Source: Bacillota bacterium
Lineage (GTDB): Bacteria > Bacillota > Clostridia > Acetivibrionales > DSM-1351
Direction of reading: 5' to 3'
NCBI GenBank assembly: GCA_023415305.1
Contig: JAEZKZ010000006.1
Span: 1 to 51,188 of the forward strand
DNA length: 51,188 nucleotides
Position 1 is the stretch's first letter. Every line of letters starts with the position of its first letter. The position numbers and the translations under genes were made by a program. The notes under the pieces are model-generated. The model was given only the letters and a program-made list of their open reading frames with translations, had not been told where the DNA came from and made no database searches. Shown one piece after another: positions 32,186 through 40,378 of this stretch.

Positions 32186-34942
32186 ATGGGTTCAAATACT
32201 AAAAATCTTGATTTGTATATTTCAGACCCTTTAACTGATGGTAATTTATATTTTGATTTTAACAGAGATATAGGAGACAATCTCAGAAAGATAGATTCAT
32301 ATGCAGGTGAAATAAATAGAAAATTAGAAGATGGTGTGATCCAATGCCCATCCATTAACATGGGAATGAGCAATAAAATACAGATACCCGAAGTATCGAT
32401 GCCGATTAATTTAGAGTTTGAAGGGTTTAACTATACTAATGTATTTGGAGAAGAGGGTAACTGTGACGATACAAGAAAATGGAGCACTTATAATACTACA
32501 ATTTCTCTCGATTCAGCTAATAAGGTTTTTGGCGCTACTGGTATAAAGATAACCACAACAACCCTTGCAGGCGGGTTAGTTAATTTAGTATCTAAGTATA
32601 CTCTTGACACTACTAAGTACTATATTCTCAGTGCTTATGTGAAGAATGGTAACGCTACTTACGGGATGCAAGTAATTAAGGAAAGTACTGGTGGTGGTGT
32701 AACAAGAGAATCAGCATTTGTTACAGATACTACAAAGTTTACAAGAATGTGTATAAAAATACAACCTTCTGATTTTGCACCTGGGAATTTTGTCGGTGTT
32801 TATGTGTCCGGGTCAGCGGTAGGTCAATATGGATATGCCGATGGTATTATGTTAAATGAGATATCACCAGCTGAGTATAATTTATCAGAAGATGAACTAA
32901 TGGCTAACTATCCTTACGCTGATTCATATGCTTGCTTGACAAACCCATACTTCGAAAATAGACGTTATAATCTTGTAAGAAATGGCAATTGTGAAGAAGG
33001 TAGTGCATATTGGAAACTGGATAGTAATGCATCAGTAACTGTTGAAAACGGTAAGTTAAAAGTAACAACAGGAATAACCATGACAGGAGTATCTCAGAGG
33101 GTGCCTGTAGAACCCAATACCGATTACTACATATCTGGAGGTCTTGGTTCAAATTCATTACTGTATGTTATAGCAGAGGGTTCAAATTTAAGAATTGGTC
33201 AAGGTGTATTTAATACAGGTTCAAATGAATCAGTAACAGTTGCTCTTATAAACCAATCTATAGGCGCTGGTTACTATGACAAAATTATGCTCGTAGAAGG
33301 CACAACCGCGCCTACAGAGTACAAATCCTGCGACTTACAAAGGTTTGTAGTTGAAGGGCAGTTTGCAAAGGGAGATAAGGTAAAAATAGAGAATCAGAAA
33401 GTGTCAGGCAATCTGAATACAAAACATAGAACATTGTATGGAAAGGATTATGAGTGGCTGCTTGGTGCGGATTTCACTGCTTGTAAGTGTATAAGAATTG
33501 CATCAACCGCGTTTGTCGGTGCTTATTTAGAAGGCCCAATAGGTAACATACTTGTAAAGTCTAATGGGTCTTTGGCAATTGAAGGCCCAGTTTCAAGTGG
33601 AATTGCAAATAATTTTAATCTGACTACTACGGGTGGAGGACTTTCAGTAAATGTTCCCGATGCTGACACAGGCTGGATGGAAACTTTCAACCCTAATCAG
33701 TATGAAGTCAAGGCATTCATGAATGGTTGGAAAACTATAATGGCATATGGTGGGAGATATGTATGTTGGGTTAGTGTGGTGGACCGTACTCCCGTTCCCA
33801 TAGCATTAACCACCAAAGCAACAGTCGCAGGCAACAGTGCTACTCTAAATGTTACCGCAGGAACGGGCACTCAGTTCGTAGCTGGTGACTTAGTTATGTC
33901 TTATAACCGCGAGACAGGCTATACGTCTTACTTAGGCACTGTGTCAAGTTCTACTGCTGACACTATTACTTTAGGAGGCGCAATCACTGTTAACGTTGGT
34001 GACTATATCATAAAGACGGATAATGGCACAACACTCACGCAATTATTACTATACTGCGCGAGTAACATTGCCTCAGGTTACGAAGGTTACAGACTCCATT
34101 ACAGACTTGCTAATCCTGAACCTATCACCGACAAAAACGTCCATATCGAAGGTGAAATATGGGAGTTAATTAAGGGCGATAACTACGTGATGGTTGATAG
34201 TGGTATTGTGTTGGGCGAAGTTGCTAATCCCGCTACCTCTGATACTCCTGGACAGTATATGGGAATAAACGTATACGCCCCTCCTAATGGTTGGAGTAAT
34301 TCAATGGGTTCATTTCTAAGAAATAAGGCCGAAGTATTACACGCTATATATAGAAATTCAATATTTGATTCGTGGACTATTGTCAGAGATAACCTATCTA
34401 CCAATGGGGTGGGCAGAGCATATACACTGACGACAGCATTTGACCCTAATGCAACATATACAGTGGACTATCAGATACAAAAAACCTTGCACGCCCAAAC
34501 CTTTGGTAGTTTATCCTTGTCTTACCCGCAGAGTATAATTTCAACATTAGAAGGTCATAGTAAATCACTGGAGCAGAAACAGGCTAAGAATAGTGTTTTG
34601 GATAGCTATATTGATATGAGTATGTACGAACAGGGCCATATGAGTCAATGGGGTAGATTTAGTGTTAATGTCACAGGAGCGTACCATAACATATTTATTC
34701 CGATGACGTTGAAAAAGGCTTTTCCTACAATATCAATTTCCAATTTAGTTTTAAATGTTAGAGATAGTGGAGGTAATGCTATACCCATTGCCAATAAATC
34801 AATAGTTGCTTTTTCTTCTATCAAAAATAAAGGATTTTCTGTAACTTTTACAATTACTGATAGTACGCTAGCTCAATATGCAAAAGATTTTGGTTGTGCA
34901 ATAGGCTTTGATTGGGTTGCTGATTGCAGAGGGAGGGTATAA
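32186..34942 (+). CDS. Tail fibre / receptor-binding protein
   Basis: This 918-residue protein has an N-terminus (LDLYISDPLTDGNLYFDFNRDIGDNLRKIDS) that looks like a baseplate-binding segment. Two beta-sandwich, carbohydrate-binding-module-like regions follow (about 85-245 and 260-400), each with a N..CD..W or NGNCEEGSAYWK start and a KIMLVEG or GIMLNE end. A repetitive beta-rich shaft comes next (about 400-750). The C-terminal domain of about 120 residues begins MSMYEQGHMSQWGRFSVNV. The target is probably a cell-wall glycan of related bacteria (inference). The SD is AAGGAGG. Confidence 0.85.
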   Translation: MGSNTKNLDLYISDPLTDGNLYFDFNRDIGDNLRKIDSYAGEINRKLEDGVIQCPSINMGMSNKIQIPEVSMPINLEFEGFNYTNVFGEEGNCDDTRKWSTYNTTISLDSANKVFGATGIKITTTTLAGGLVNLVSKYTLDTTKYYILSAYVKNGNATYGMQVIKESTGGGVTRESAFVTDTTKFTRMCIKIQPSDFAPGNFVGVYVSGSAVGQYGYADGIMLNEISPAEYNLSEDELMANYPYADSYACLTNPYFENRRYNLVRNGNCEEGSAYWKLDSNASVTVENGKLKVTTGITMTGVSQRVPVEPNTDYYISGGLGSNSLLYVIAEGSNLRIGQGVFNTGSNESVTVALINQSIGAGYYDKIMLVEGTTAPTEYKSCDLQRFVVEGQFAKGDKVKIENQKVSGNLNTKHRTLYGKDYEWLLGADFTACKCIRIASTAFVGAYLEGPIGNILVKSNGSLAIEGPVSSGIANNFNLTTTGGGLSVNVPDADTGWMETFNPNQYEVKAFMNGWKTIMAYGGRYVCWVSVVDRTPVPIALTTKATVAGNSATLNVTAGTGTQFVAGDLVMSYNRETGYTSYLGTVSSSTADTITLGGAITVNVGDYIIKTDNGTTLTQLLLYCASNIASGYEGYRLHYRLANPEPITDKNVHIEGEIWELIKGDNYVMVDSGIVLGEVANPATSDTPGQYMGINVYAPPNGWSNSMGSFLRNKAEVLHAIYRNSIFDSWTIVRDNLSTNGVGRAYTLTTAFDPNATYTVDYQIQKTLHAQTFGSLSLSYPQSIISTLEGHSKSLEQKQAKNSVLDSYIDMSMYEQGHMSQWGRFSVNVTGAYHNIFIPMTLKKAFPTISISNLVLNVRDSGGNAIPIANKSIVAFSSIKNKGFSVTFTITDSTLAQYAKDFGCAIGFDWVADCRGRV

Positions 34943-34943
34943 A

Positions 34944-35555
34944 ATGTTAAAACTTCAAGATGGAAAAGTAATATATAACAATTCTGAGGATTTGGGTAAT
35001 GTTGAGGATATGAACTTCATTGAGAGCGGTTTCAGTATTATCCTTTCTGATGGTTCAGTTATGTTTATTCCAGAACAAGATAGTACGCAGTCAGAAGCTG
35101 AAGTATTTCAAGCATATCATGAATATTATAAAGATTCTGGAGGGGTTAAACCTCCTTTCCCAGCTGACATTGAAGAAGGTAGGGTAAGAATTATTGAATC
35201 AATGAATAAAGAGTGCGAAAGACGTATAATCACTGGTTTTATGTCTAAAGCCTTTGACGGTACTGAAAAGCACTATGATTGTGAACTTACCGACCAAGCA
35301 AGAATATCTGGACTAGTCAGTATTGCACAGTTGAGACTGGCAGGACTCTCAGAAGAAATATTAACGTGGAAAGCTAGCGGTGAATTGGAGTGTTATGAAT
35401 GGACACCCAAACAGGTATTAGATTTGGGACTCGACCTCAAGAGACATATTCAAGATATTACAGATAGATTCTATGCTCTCCGGGTATATGCACTGAATCC
35501 TGGAAGAACTTTGGATGAATTGGAGGCAATAACATGGGACTTAGAAGTGCAATAA
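34944..35555 (+). CDS. DUF4376-type fibre-associated protein
   Basis: This 203-residue protein has an N-terminal strand-rich part (KLQDGKVIYNNSEDLGNVED). Its C-terminal part, RISGLVSIAQLRLAG...YEWTPKQVLDLGLDLKRHIQDITDRFYALR, is the DUF4376 pattern found after tail fibre genes, probably a fibre cap or assembly chaperone. I use the ATG after GGGAGGGTATAAA; an earlier in-frame ATG lies in the fibre gene. It overlaps the next gene by 22 bp. Confidence 0.8.
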   Translation: MLKLQDGKVIYNNSEDLGNVEDMNFIESGFSIILSDGSVMFIPEQDSTQSEAEVFQAYHEYYKDSGGVKPPFPADIEEGRVRIIESMNKECERRIITGFMSKAFDGTEKHYDCELTDQARISGLVSIAQLRLAGLSEEILTWKASGELECYEWTPKQVLDLGLDLKRHIQDITDRFYALRVYALNPGRTLDELEAITWDLEVQ

Positions 35556-36082
35556 AACATATGTCGCTGTTTGCTATTGGTGGTGTAATCTACTACATTC
35601 TTGAATTGCTATGGCGTGGTCATTCAGCCTGGCAGATGTTCCTGGTTGGAGGCATCTGCTTTTTGCTTATTGGCTTTATCAATGAAGTGTATCCCTGGTC
35701 AATGCCGCTGTGGTTACAGCCTGTAATTGCTACAGGGATAGTTACATCTGTAGAGTTTGTAAGCGGATTAATTTTTAATGTCTGGTTAGGGTTAAAGATT
35801 TGGGATTACAGCAACTTGCCTTACAATTTGTATGGGCAAGTTTGCTTATATTTCAGCCTTTTGTGGCTTGTTTTAAGTCCAATTGCCATTGTCTTAGATG
35901 ATTGGCTAAGGCATTGGATGTTTGAAGAAGAAGACCGAAATACAAATGTATTTAGACTGATGACTTATATACTTAAGGATTACTCAACAAGTAATCCTTT
36001 TTTCATTTTATTATACTTGAAAAGGTGGAGAAAATATGAAGCAAGATGGAAAGTTTATTTTGATGAAGAGGGAAGAGCTTAG
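35534..36082 (+). CDS. CmpB-like (putative ABC-transporter type IV) membrane protein
   Basis: This 182-residue protein has about four membrane segments in residues 10-130 (SLFAIGGVIYYILELLW, MFLVGGICFLLIGFINEVY, PVIATGIVTSVEFVSGLIF, GQVCLYFSLLWLVLSPIAIVL). The first 135 residues match small membrane proteins common in Clostridium phages near lysis genes. The last 45 codons read through a perfect terminator hairpin (35975-36003) and the SD and first codons of the amidase gene, so the natural stop was probably lost. The role could be holin-like (inference). Confidence 0.75.
   Translation: MGLRSAIKHMSLFAIGGVIYYILELLWRGHSAWQMFLVGGICFLLIGFINEVYPWSMPLWLQPVIATGIVTSVEFVSGLIFNVWLGLKIWDYSNLPYNLYGQVCLYFSLLWLVLSPIAIVLDDWLRHWMFEEEDRNTNVFRLMTYILKDYSTSNPFFILLYLKRWRKYEARWKVYFDEEGRA
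35975..36003 (+). terminator. Terminator-like hairpin inside the CmpB-like ORF
   Basis: AAGGATTACT, CAACA, AGTAATCCTT followed by a T run. It lies in the 3' part of the membrane protein frame and just before the amidase SD. Confidence 0.65.
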
Positions 36083-36722
36083 GGTATATATCAACAGACT
36101 GACTGCTAAAAAGAAATTTAACACTATCCAGCAGCATCATACTGTAAGTCCTTCATATAAGGATGTAAATAATAATCATTTCGCTCTTATGAGAGGCATG
36201 GAAAATTATCATATAAAGGCTCTTAATATGAGTGAGATAGCTCAGCACTTCAGTACATTCCCTGATGGAAGTATATGTGTTGGACGGCCGCTTACCAAGG
36301 ACGGTGGTGGCTTCTATGGAAGTCAGAACAAGAGCTCCATAACCATTGAAAATGTAGGTGATTTTGATATTGATGTAATGACAGAAGAACAAAACCAAAG
36401 CATCATTTTGCTTAATGTTCTGCTTTGTATAAAGTTTAATATAGTCCCGTCCACCGAAACATTGATATACCACTGTTGGGTAAAAAATAAGTCTTGTCCA
36501 GGTAAGACCTTTTTTGGTGGAAATACTAAGCAAGCTGCCGAGCAAAATTTTATACCACTTATAAAGGCAGCTCTCAAAGCCCCGTTGTCATTCGAACAGG
36601 CATTAGAAATAGTTGCGGAGAAGGCAAATACAGCTTATCAATATTGGTTGAAAAGAAAGGATATAGATCCGGCGTTTTCAGCCCTGATTATAAAAGTTGC
36701 TTCGGCATTAGGAGGTAAATAG
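36036..36722 (+). CDS. N-acetylmuramoyl-L-alanine amidase (lysin)
   Basis: This 228-residue zinc amidase of the Amidase_2/PGRP fold cuts the bond between MurNAc and the stem peptide. The metal ligands appear as QQHHTVSP (His) and IYHCWVKNKSCPGKTFFGG (His and Cys of the CPG motif). SITIENVGDFD fits the fold. The C-terminal helical region of about 60 residues may bind the wall. The SD AAAGGTGG precedes ATG. It overlaps the membrane protein frame by 47 bp and is followed at once by the holin gene. Confidence 0.92.
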   Translation: MKQDGKFILMKREELRVYINRLTAKKKFNTIQQHHTVSPSYKDVNNNHFALMRGMENYHIKALNMSEIAQHFSTFPDGSICVGRPLTKDGGGFYGSQNKSSITIENVGDFDIDVMTEEQNQSIILLNVLLCIKFNIVPSTETLIYHCWVKNKSCPGKTFFGGNTKQAAEQNFIPLIKAALKAPLSFEQALEIVAEKANTAYQYWLKRKDIDPAFSALIIKVASALGGK

Positions 36723-36723
36723 T

Positions 36724-37191
36724 ATGGATAAAATTAATAGTATTAAGGCATCAATAGTTACGGTTTTTGCAGGTATGTCAGCATTGCTAGGATGGTTCGG
36801 ATGGCTGGTTGTAGCTTTTGTAGTATGTATGTCTGTGGATTGGATAACAGGAACAATGGCAGCCTGGAAAAGAGGAGAGTGGGAAAGTAAGATTGGACGT
36901 GAAGGTATATGGCATAAAACTGGCAGTATCATAGCTGTTTTAGTTACTTTAATACTAGATGGGGTAATAGGAACTGTAATTAATAATATTCCTAGTATCT
37001 CATTGCCATATTCTTATACGGTACTTTTAAGCCCCATAGTAATAGTATGGTACGTACTGACAGAGCTTGGAAGCATTGTCGAGAACGCCGGAAAGATGGG
37101 AGCTCCGGTTCCGGGTTTTCTCAGAAAAGCCATAGCTATATTAAAAAATAACGTTGATGCTGCAGGTGTGAAATTTACAGAAAGTAAGTAA
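36724..37191 (+). CDS. Phage holin (holin_4 / toxin secretion-lysis family)
   Basis: This 155-residue membrane protein has three or four spans. The family core WLVVAFVVCMSVDWITGTMAAWKRGEWESKIGREGIWHK is clear; it is typical of TcdE/phage holin family 4. It would open the membrane so that the amidase reaches the wall and tail particles are released. The ATG follows GGAGGTAAATAGT and overlaps nothing. It is the last gene of the tail island. Confidence 0.93.
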   Translation: MDKINSIKASIVTVFAGMSALLGWFGWLVVAFVVCMSVDWITGTMAAWKRGEWESKIGREGIWHKTGSIIAVLVTLILDGVIGTVINNIPSISLPYSYTVLLSPIVIVWYVLTELGSIVENAGKMGAPVPGFLRKAIAILKNNVDAAGVKFTESK

Positions 37192-37249
37192 ATATTACTT
37201 ATATAGGATTAATTTCTACTAACAGAAAGGCATATTGTTATATAATATA

Positions 37250-37279
37250 AAGCTCCTCTGATAGCATTAAGGGGAGCTT
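37250..37279 (+). terminator. Weak terminator-like hairpin after the holin gene
   Basis: AAGCTCC (37250-37256) pairs with GGAGCTT (37273-37279). There is only a weak T run, at the end of the tail operon. The rest of 37192-37423 holds TTGGTGTCCAAAGTGGTGTCC-like text often left near integrase ends, and no gene. Confidence 0.45.
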
Positions 37280-37399
37280 ATTGTCTGAAAAACATTTGCA
37301 TCAATTGTATAGTTTAAAAAAGTTGGTGTCCAAAGTGGTGTCCGAAGATTATATCAATAAAAATACCGCTCGACCGTATCTCTACAGTTAAGCGGCTTT

Positions 37400-37463
37400 T
37401 TGGAGCCAATTTTACATTAGCTCTGGTACGCCCGACACGATTCGAACGTGCGACCTGCGGTTT
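37400..37463. repeat. Right attachment repeat (attR-like) overlapping tRNA-Arg
   Basis: It shares 23 exact bases (37431-37453) with 19665-19687 and weaker similarity over about 60 bp. It covers the T arm and 3' end of the intact tRNA-Arg, with the island on the 3' side of the tRNA as expected for tRNA-targeted integration. Confidence 0.75.
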
Positions 37464-37500
37464 AGGAAACCGACGCTCTATCCTGCTGAGCTACGGGCGC
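37424..37500 (-). tRNA. tRNA-Arg (anticodon CCT)
   Basis: The 77-nt cloverleaf on the minus strand begins GCGCCCGTAGCTCAGCAGGA. The anticodon loop TCCTAAA sits on a CGGTT/CCG-type stem, the T loop is TTCGAAT, and a CCA end is encoded. The acceptor stem GCGCCCG/CGGGCGT has one G-U pair. It is intact and serves as the integration target of the tail island. Confidence 0.95.
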
Positions 37501-37612
37501 GTAAATAATAAGACTCTAACGTTAAAACATTATATCATGAATAGCAAAAAAGTCAACGGTTATTAAGTATAGACTGTCAATAAAGTATTGACAGTCTACT
37601 AGAAGTATTATG

Positions 37613-38368
37613 TTAACCTTTATCTGCCACAAGAGTAAACTCACCGGGGAGGTTAGCATTTTTCCAGGCAGGATGTTCGTCGAACTTCTTAATAGTAAAG
37701 CCGCTGCCAATAACTGAGTTTATAATCTCACTCAAGGTATATCTTCTAAGTTTACACTTCGGAAAGTTCTCACGAATTTCCTGATCATAAAACTTAGCAT
37801 GAGCCATTTCAGACTCAATAATTTCGGTTGAGAAATAGCCAGTTATGGGGTTTCCTAACTCATTGGCATCAATAAATTTATGGATAGGATGAAAGTCACT
37901 GCATATCATTCTACCACTGTTTTTTAAAAGTGAGAACATAATTTCCATAAAGCAGGTAATATCATGGAAATAGTGCAGAATACCGCCCTCCATGAAAACA
38001 ATATCGAAATAATTCCGGTATACAGACATATCAATATCCATTACATCTCCAACAACATACTCAATTTTCGTTTGAGCTACAGCAGCTGTTTCACGGGCAT
38101 ATTTCATATTTTCTTTTGATATGTCAAATATGGTTACATCTGCGCCAAGCAAAGCAAGTGGCACTGCCTTTTTCCCGCAGGAACCGCAAATATTGGCTAC
38201 TTTTAAACCCTCAATATTTCCAAAGTATGCAGAATGCTTTTTTAGCATTGCGCGAGGGTTCTCCAATATCTTGTTAGCCAATTTGCTCGGCGCTCCAAGC
38301 TCTCTGCTCCAGAAATCATACGCGTTATATTCCCATGCAAATTTATTTTTTTCAGCGTAGTTCCCCAT
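37613..38368 (-). CDS. Class I SAM-dependent methyltransferase
   Basis: This protein of about 251 residues has motif I VANICGSCGKKAVPLALLGADVTIFDIS (about residues 55-82). A catalytic-fold motif IVFMEGGILHYFHD and the post-core FSLLKNSGRMICSDFHPIHKFI are also seen. These are hallmarks of Methyltransf_11/25 proteins. I start at the ATG preceded by GGGAGATATT; more N-terminal frames lack an SD. The substrate is unknown. It is the first chromosomal gene to the right of the island. Confidence 0.88.
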   Translation of the reverse strand: MGNYAEKNKFAWEYNAYDFWSRELGAPSKLANKILENPRAMLKKHSAYFGNIEGLKVANICGSCGKKAVPLALLGADVTIFDISKENMKYARETAAVAQTKIEYVVGDVMDIDMSVYRNYFDIVFMEGGILHYFHDITCFMEIMFSLLKNSGRMICSDFHPIHKFIDANELGNPITGYFSTEIIESEMAHAKFYDQEIRENFPKCKLRRYTLSEIINSVIGSGFTIKKFDEHPAWKNANLPGEFTLVADKG

Positions 38369-38886
38369 AATATCTCCCATGATAATTATTCGTAAATTTA
38401 AGTAAGAACACAATGTAGTGTAATTGCAATGGCTCCAGAGAAGATGACGTGTAGTTTATTACGTTAGTAAGAGGTTATAGAAATACTGTGAAGAGTATTT
38501 TATCAATAAAAAGCTAATAAGTCTATATACCAATTTAGCAAAATATTAACAGACTTACTTAACAGACTTATTTAACAGATTCATTTGACAGATTCATTTT
38601 AGCAGCTTTATTTAAAGCTATAATTTTTATTCCTTAACTCCCAAATTGTTAGGTATATAGTCTTAAATTTTACAATTAATGTATGATTTTGAAGTATAAT
38701 GTTGTAAAGTAGTCTGTGATAGTATTGATAAATCTGAGCTAGATGACATCAAGTACCTAAAGTGAATGAAAGTACCTAAAGTATTGACATCAAGTATCTA
38801 AATTAAGTGACATCAAGTGACAGTCTAAAGATGTTGCTTATCAAGGCTCAAAAAATTGAAAACGATATAAAATGGAGGGTAAGCAT
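38369..38886. other. Gap with short tandem repeats
   Basis: Five copies of a 13-bp unit (TTAACAGACTTAC and variants) run at 38546-38610. Further right, AAGTACCTAAAGT-like units with GACATCAAG recur at about 38743-38825 with about 20-bp spacing. I see no gene here. Confidence 0.6.
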
Positions 38887-40287
38887 ATGAAAAGCCGAAA
38901 ATTATTGATAATGATTTTGGTTGTAGTTTTATGTATGCAGGTTATTATTATACCGGTGTCAGCGGTGAATAGTACAAGGCTGTTTCCGGTCTATACAAAT
39001 GGAGTGTTTAACTATGTGGATGTAAACGGTAAGGTTGTATTAAAGACAGAATACGGGTTCGCAGATGATTTCGTAAATGATGCAGCGTGTGTTATGAATG
39101 AATTCGGCGGTAAGAGTTGGTACATCGATACAAAAGGTAAGATTATGGATGAATCAGAAGTACCCGAGGCAGCCAGTTTAGCTTTTACAGGTGCAAGAAG
39201 GTTTAGTGGGGATAAGCTTGTAGATACCAGTGACCCGGTAAATTCATATACAGAGCCTGACAAAGAAATGAAAAATATTACCGTTTACATTGATGAATAT
39301 GATCTGGGAGATGGTTTTAGAATGCGTGAGTCCAACGCAGGCGGAGCACCCAGAAGAGATCTGTTGAAGAATGGAAAAGTAATGGTTACAAATACTAAGC
39401 AATTTCAAGATGTAGATATCTTTTTAATTGTAAAGTATGATAATGAAAAAATGTTACGTATCTTGTATATGGACTATGCTGACAATGGAAAGATGAAAAC
39501 TTCTTATTTTGATTATAACGGAAAGTCAAAGTGGACCAAAGTTAAGGAACCGGATCTATCGGTGAACATTAGTGGTAAAAAGGCTGTGTTTACTTCAAAG
39601 TGCGTTATTGAAAATGGGGTAGTCCTGGCTCCGGCTCAAGATTTGTACAAGAGTGTAGGCCTTACATATAAATGGGATTCAAAAAACCAGACTATTACAG
39701 GGACAAAGAAGGGGCTTACTGTAAAAATAAAAATTGGAAGTAAAACAGCAACTGTAAACGGGAAAACGGCCCAACTTGATGCCCCTGCAAAGTTAAATAA
39801 TAAAATTCCAATGGTGTCATTGAAATTTGTTGCGGAGAAGGCAGGTTATAAATTCACTTGGGATAGAGAGAAAAATATCATTGATATAAAAGCGGCAACC
39901 AGCAGTAAAACAACCTCAACTAAAACAGAGAAAAAGGAGTCAGCAGCAGAAAAGTCGGCAAAAGATTTGGGTATTTCGTTTAAAAATAATTTAGATAGGT
40001 CAGAAAAAGCTTACATGTACATAGGCTACAGTACAAAAGAAAAGTTACAGGATAAGTCCAAGTGCAGCGTTATGTTAATTGATGAGGCACTTAAAAATCA
40101 AATTGGGGGCGGTCTTACAGAAGAGGCACGTAAGGAAATTACAAGCATTTTAGACAATGCTAAGGAAGTTAAAGACATGGTATTTTTTAACTATACCATT
40201 AATAACAAACCTTTAAGTATACTTATTTTCCCTAAAGAAGTTAACAATAAGTATCTGGAGGACATAAATATAAATGTTACATTTTAA
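38887..40287 (+). CDS. Secreted copper amine oxidase N-terminal domain protein with WG-like repeat
   Basis: This 466-residue exported protein has signal peptide MKSRKLLIMILVVVLCMQVI...VSA. After it a WG-type repeat is seen (FPVYTNGVFNYVDVNGKVVL, WYIDTKGKIMDE). At about residues 240-345 lies a copper amine oxidase N-terminal-like domain (VLAPAQDLYKSVGLTYKWD, VPMVSLKF-like PMVSLKFVAEKAGYKFTWD), common in clostridial surface proteins. A Lys/Ser/Thr linker and a C-terminal domain of about 110 residues follow. I start at the ATG after GGAGGGTAAGCAT. Confidence 0.85.
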   Translation: MKSRKLLIMILVVVLCMQVIIIPVSAVNSTRLFPVYTNGVFNYVDVNGKVVLKTEYGFADDFVNDAACVMNEFGGKSWYIDTKGKIMDESEVPEAASLAFTGARRFSGDKLVDTSDPVNSYTEPDKEMKNITVYIDEYDLGDGFRMRESNAGGAPRRDLLKNGKVMVTNTKQFQDVDIFLIVKYDNEKMLRILYMDYADNGKMKTSYFDYNGKSKWTKVKEPDLSVNISGKKAVFTSKCVIENGVVLAPAQDLYKSVGLTYKWDSKNQTITGTKKGLTVKIKIGSKTATVNGKTAQLDAPAKLNNKIPMVSLKFVAEKAGYKFTWDREKNIIDIKAATSSKTTSTKTEKKESAAEKSAKDLGISFKNNLDRSEKAYMYIGYSTKEKLQDKSKCSVMLIDEALKNQIGGGLTEEARKEITSILDNAKEVKDMVFFNYTINNKPLSILIFPKEVNNKYLEDININVTF

Positions 40288-40327
40288 ATAGATGGAAAAA
40301 TTCAAGGAATCAAATCCTTCATAATGT

Positions 40328-40371
40328 AAAACCACCCATTACATGCAAAAATGAATGTAATGGGTGGTTTT
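40328..40371. terminator. Bidirectional intrinsic terminator
   Basis: A 17-bp perfect stem AAAACCACCCATTACAT/ATGTAATGGGTGGTTTT between convergent genes. Confidence 0.9.
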
Positions 40372-40378
40372 CTATTTA

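Noticed and set aside
19885..37191. Complete active prophage
   Set aside because: No integrase, terminase, portal, capsid or replication genes are found between the attachment repeats.
38546..38825. CRISPR array
   Set aside because: Repeat units are 13 bp and contiguous or about 20 bp apart with no unique spacers and no cas genes.
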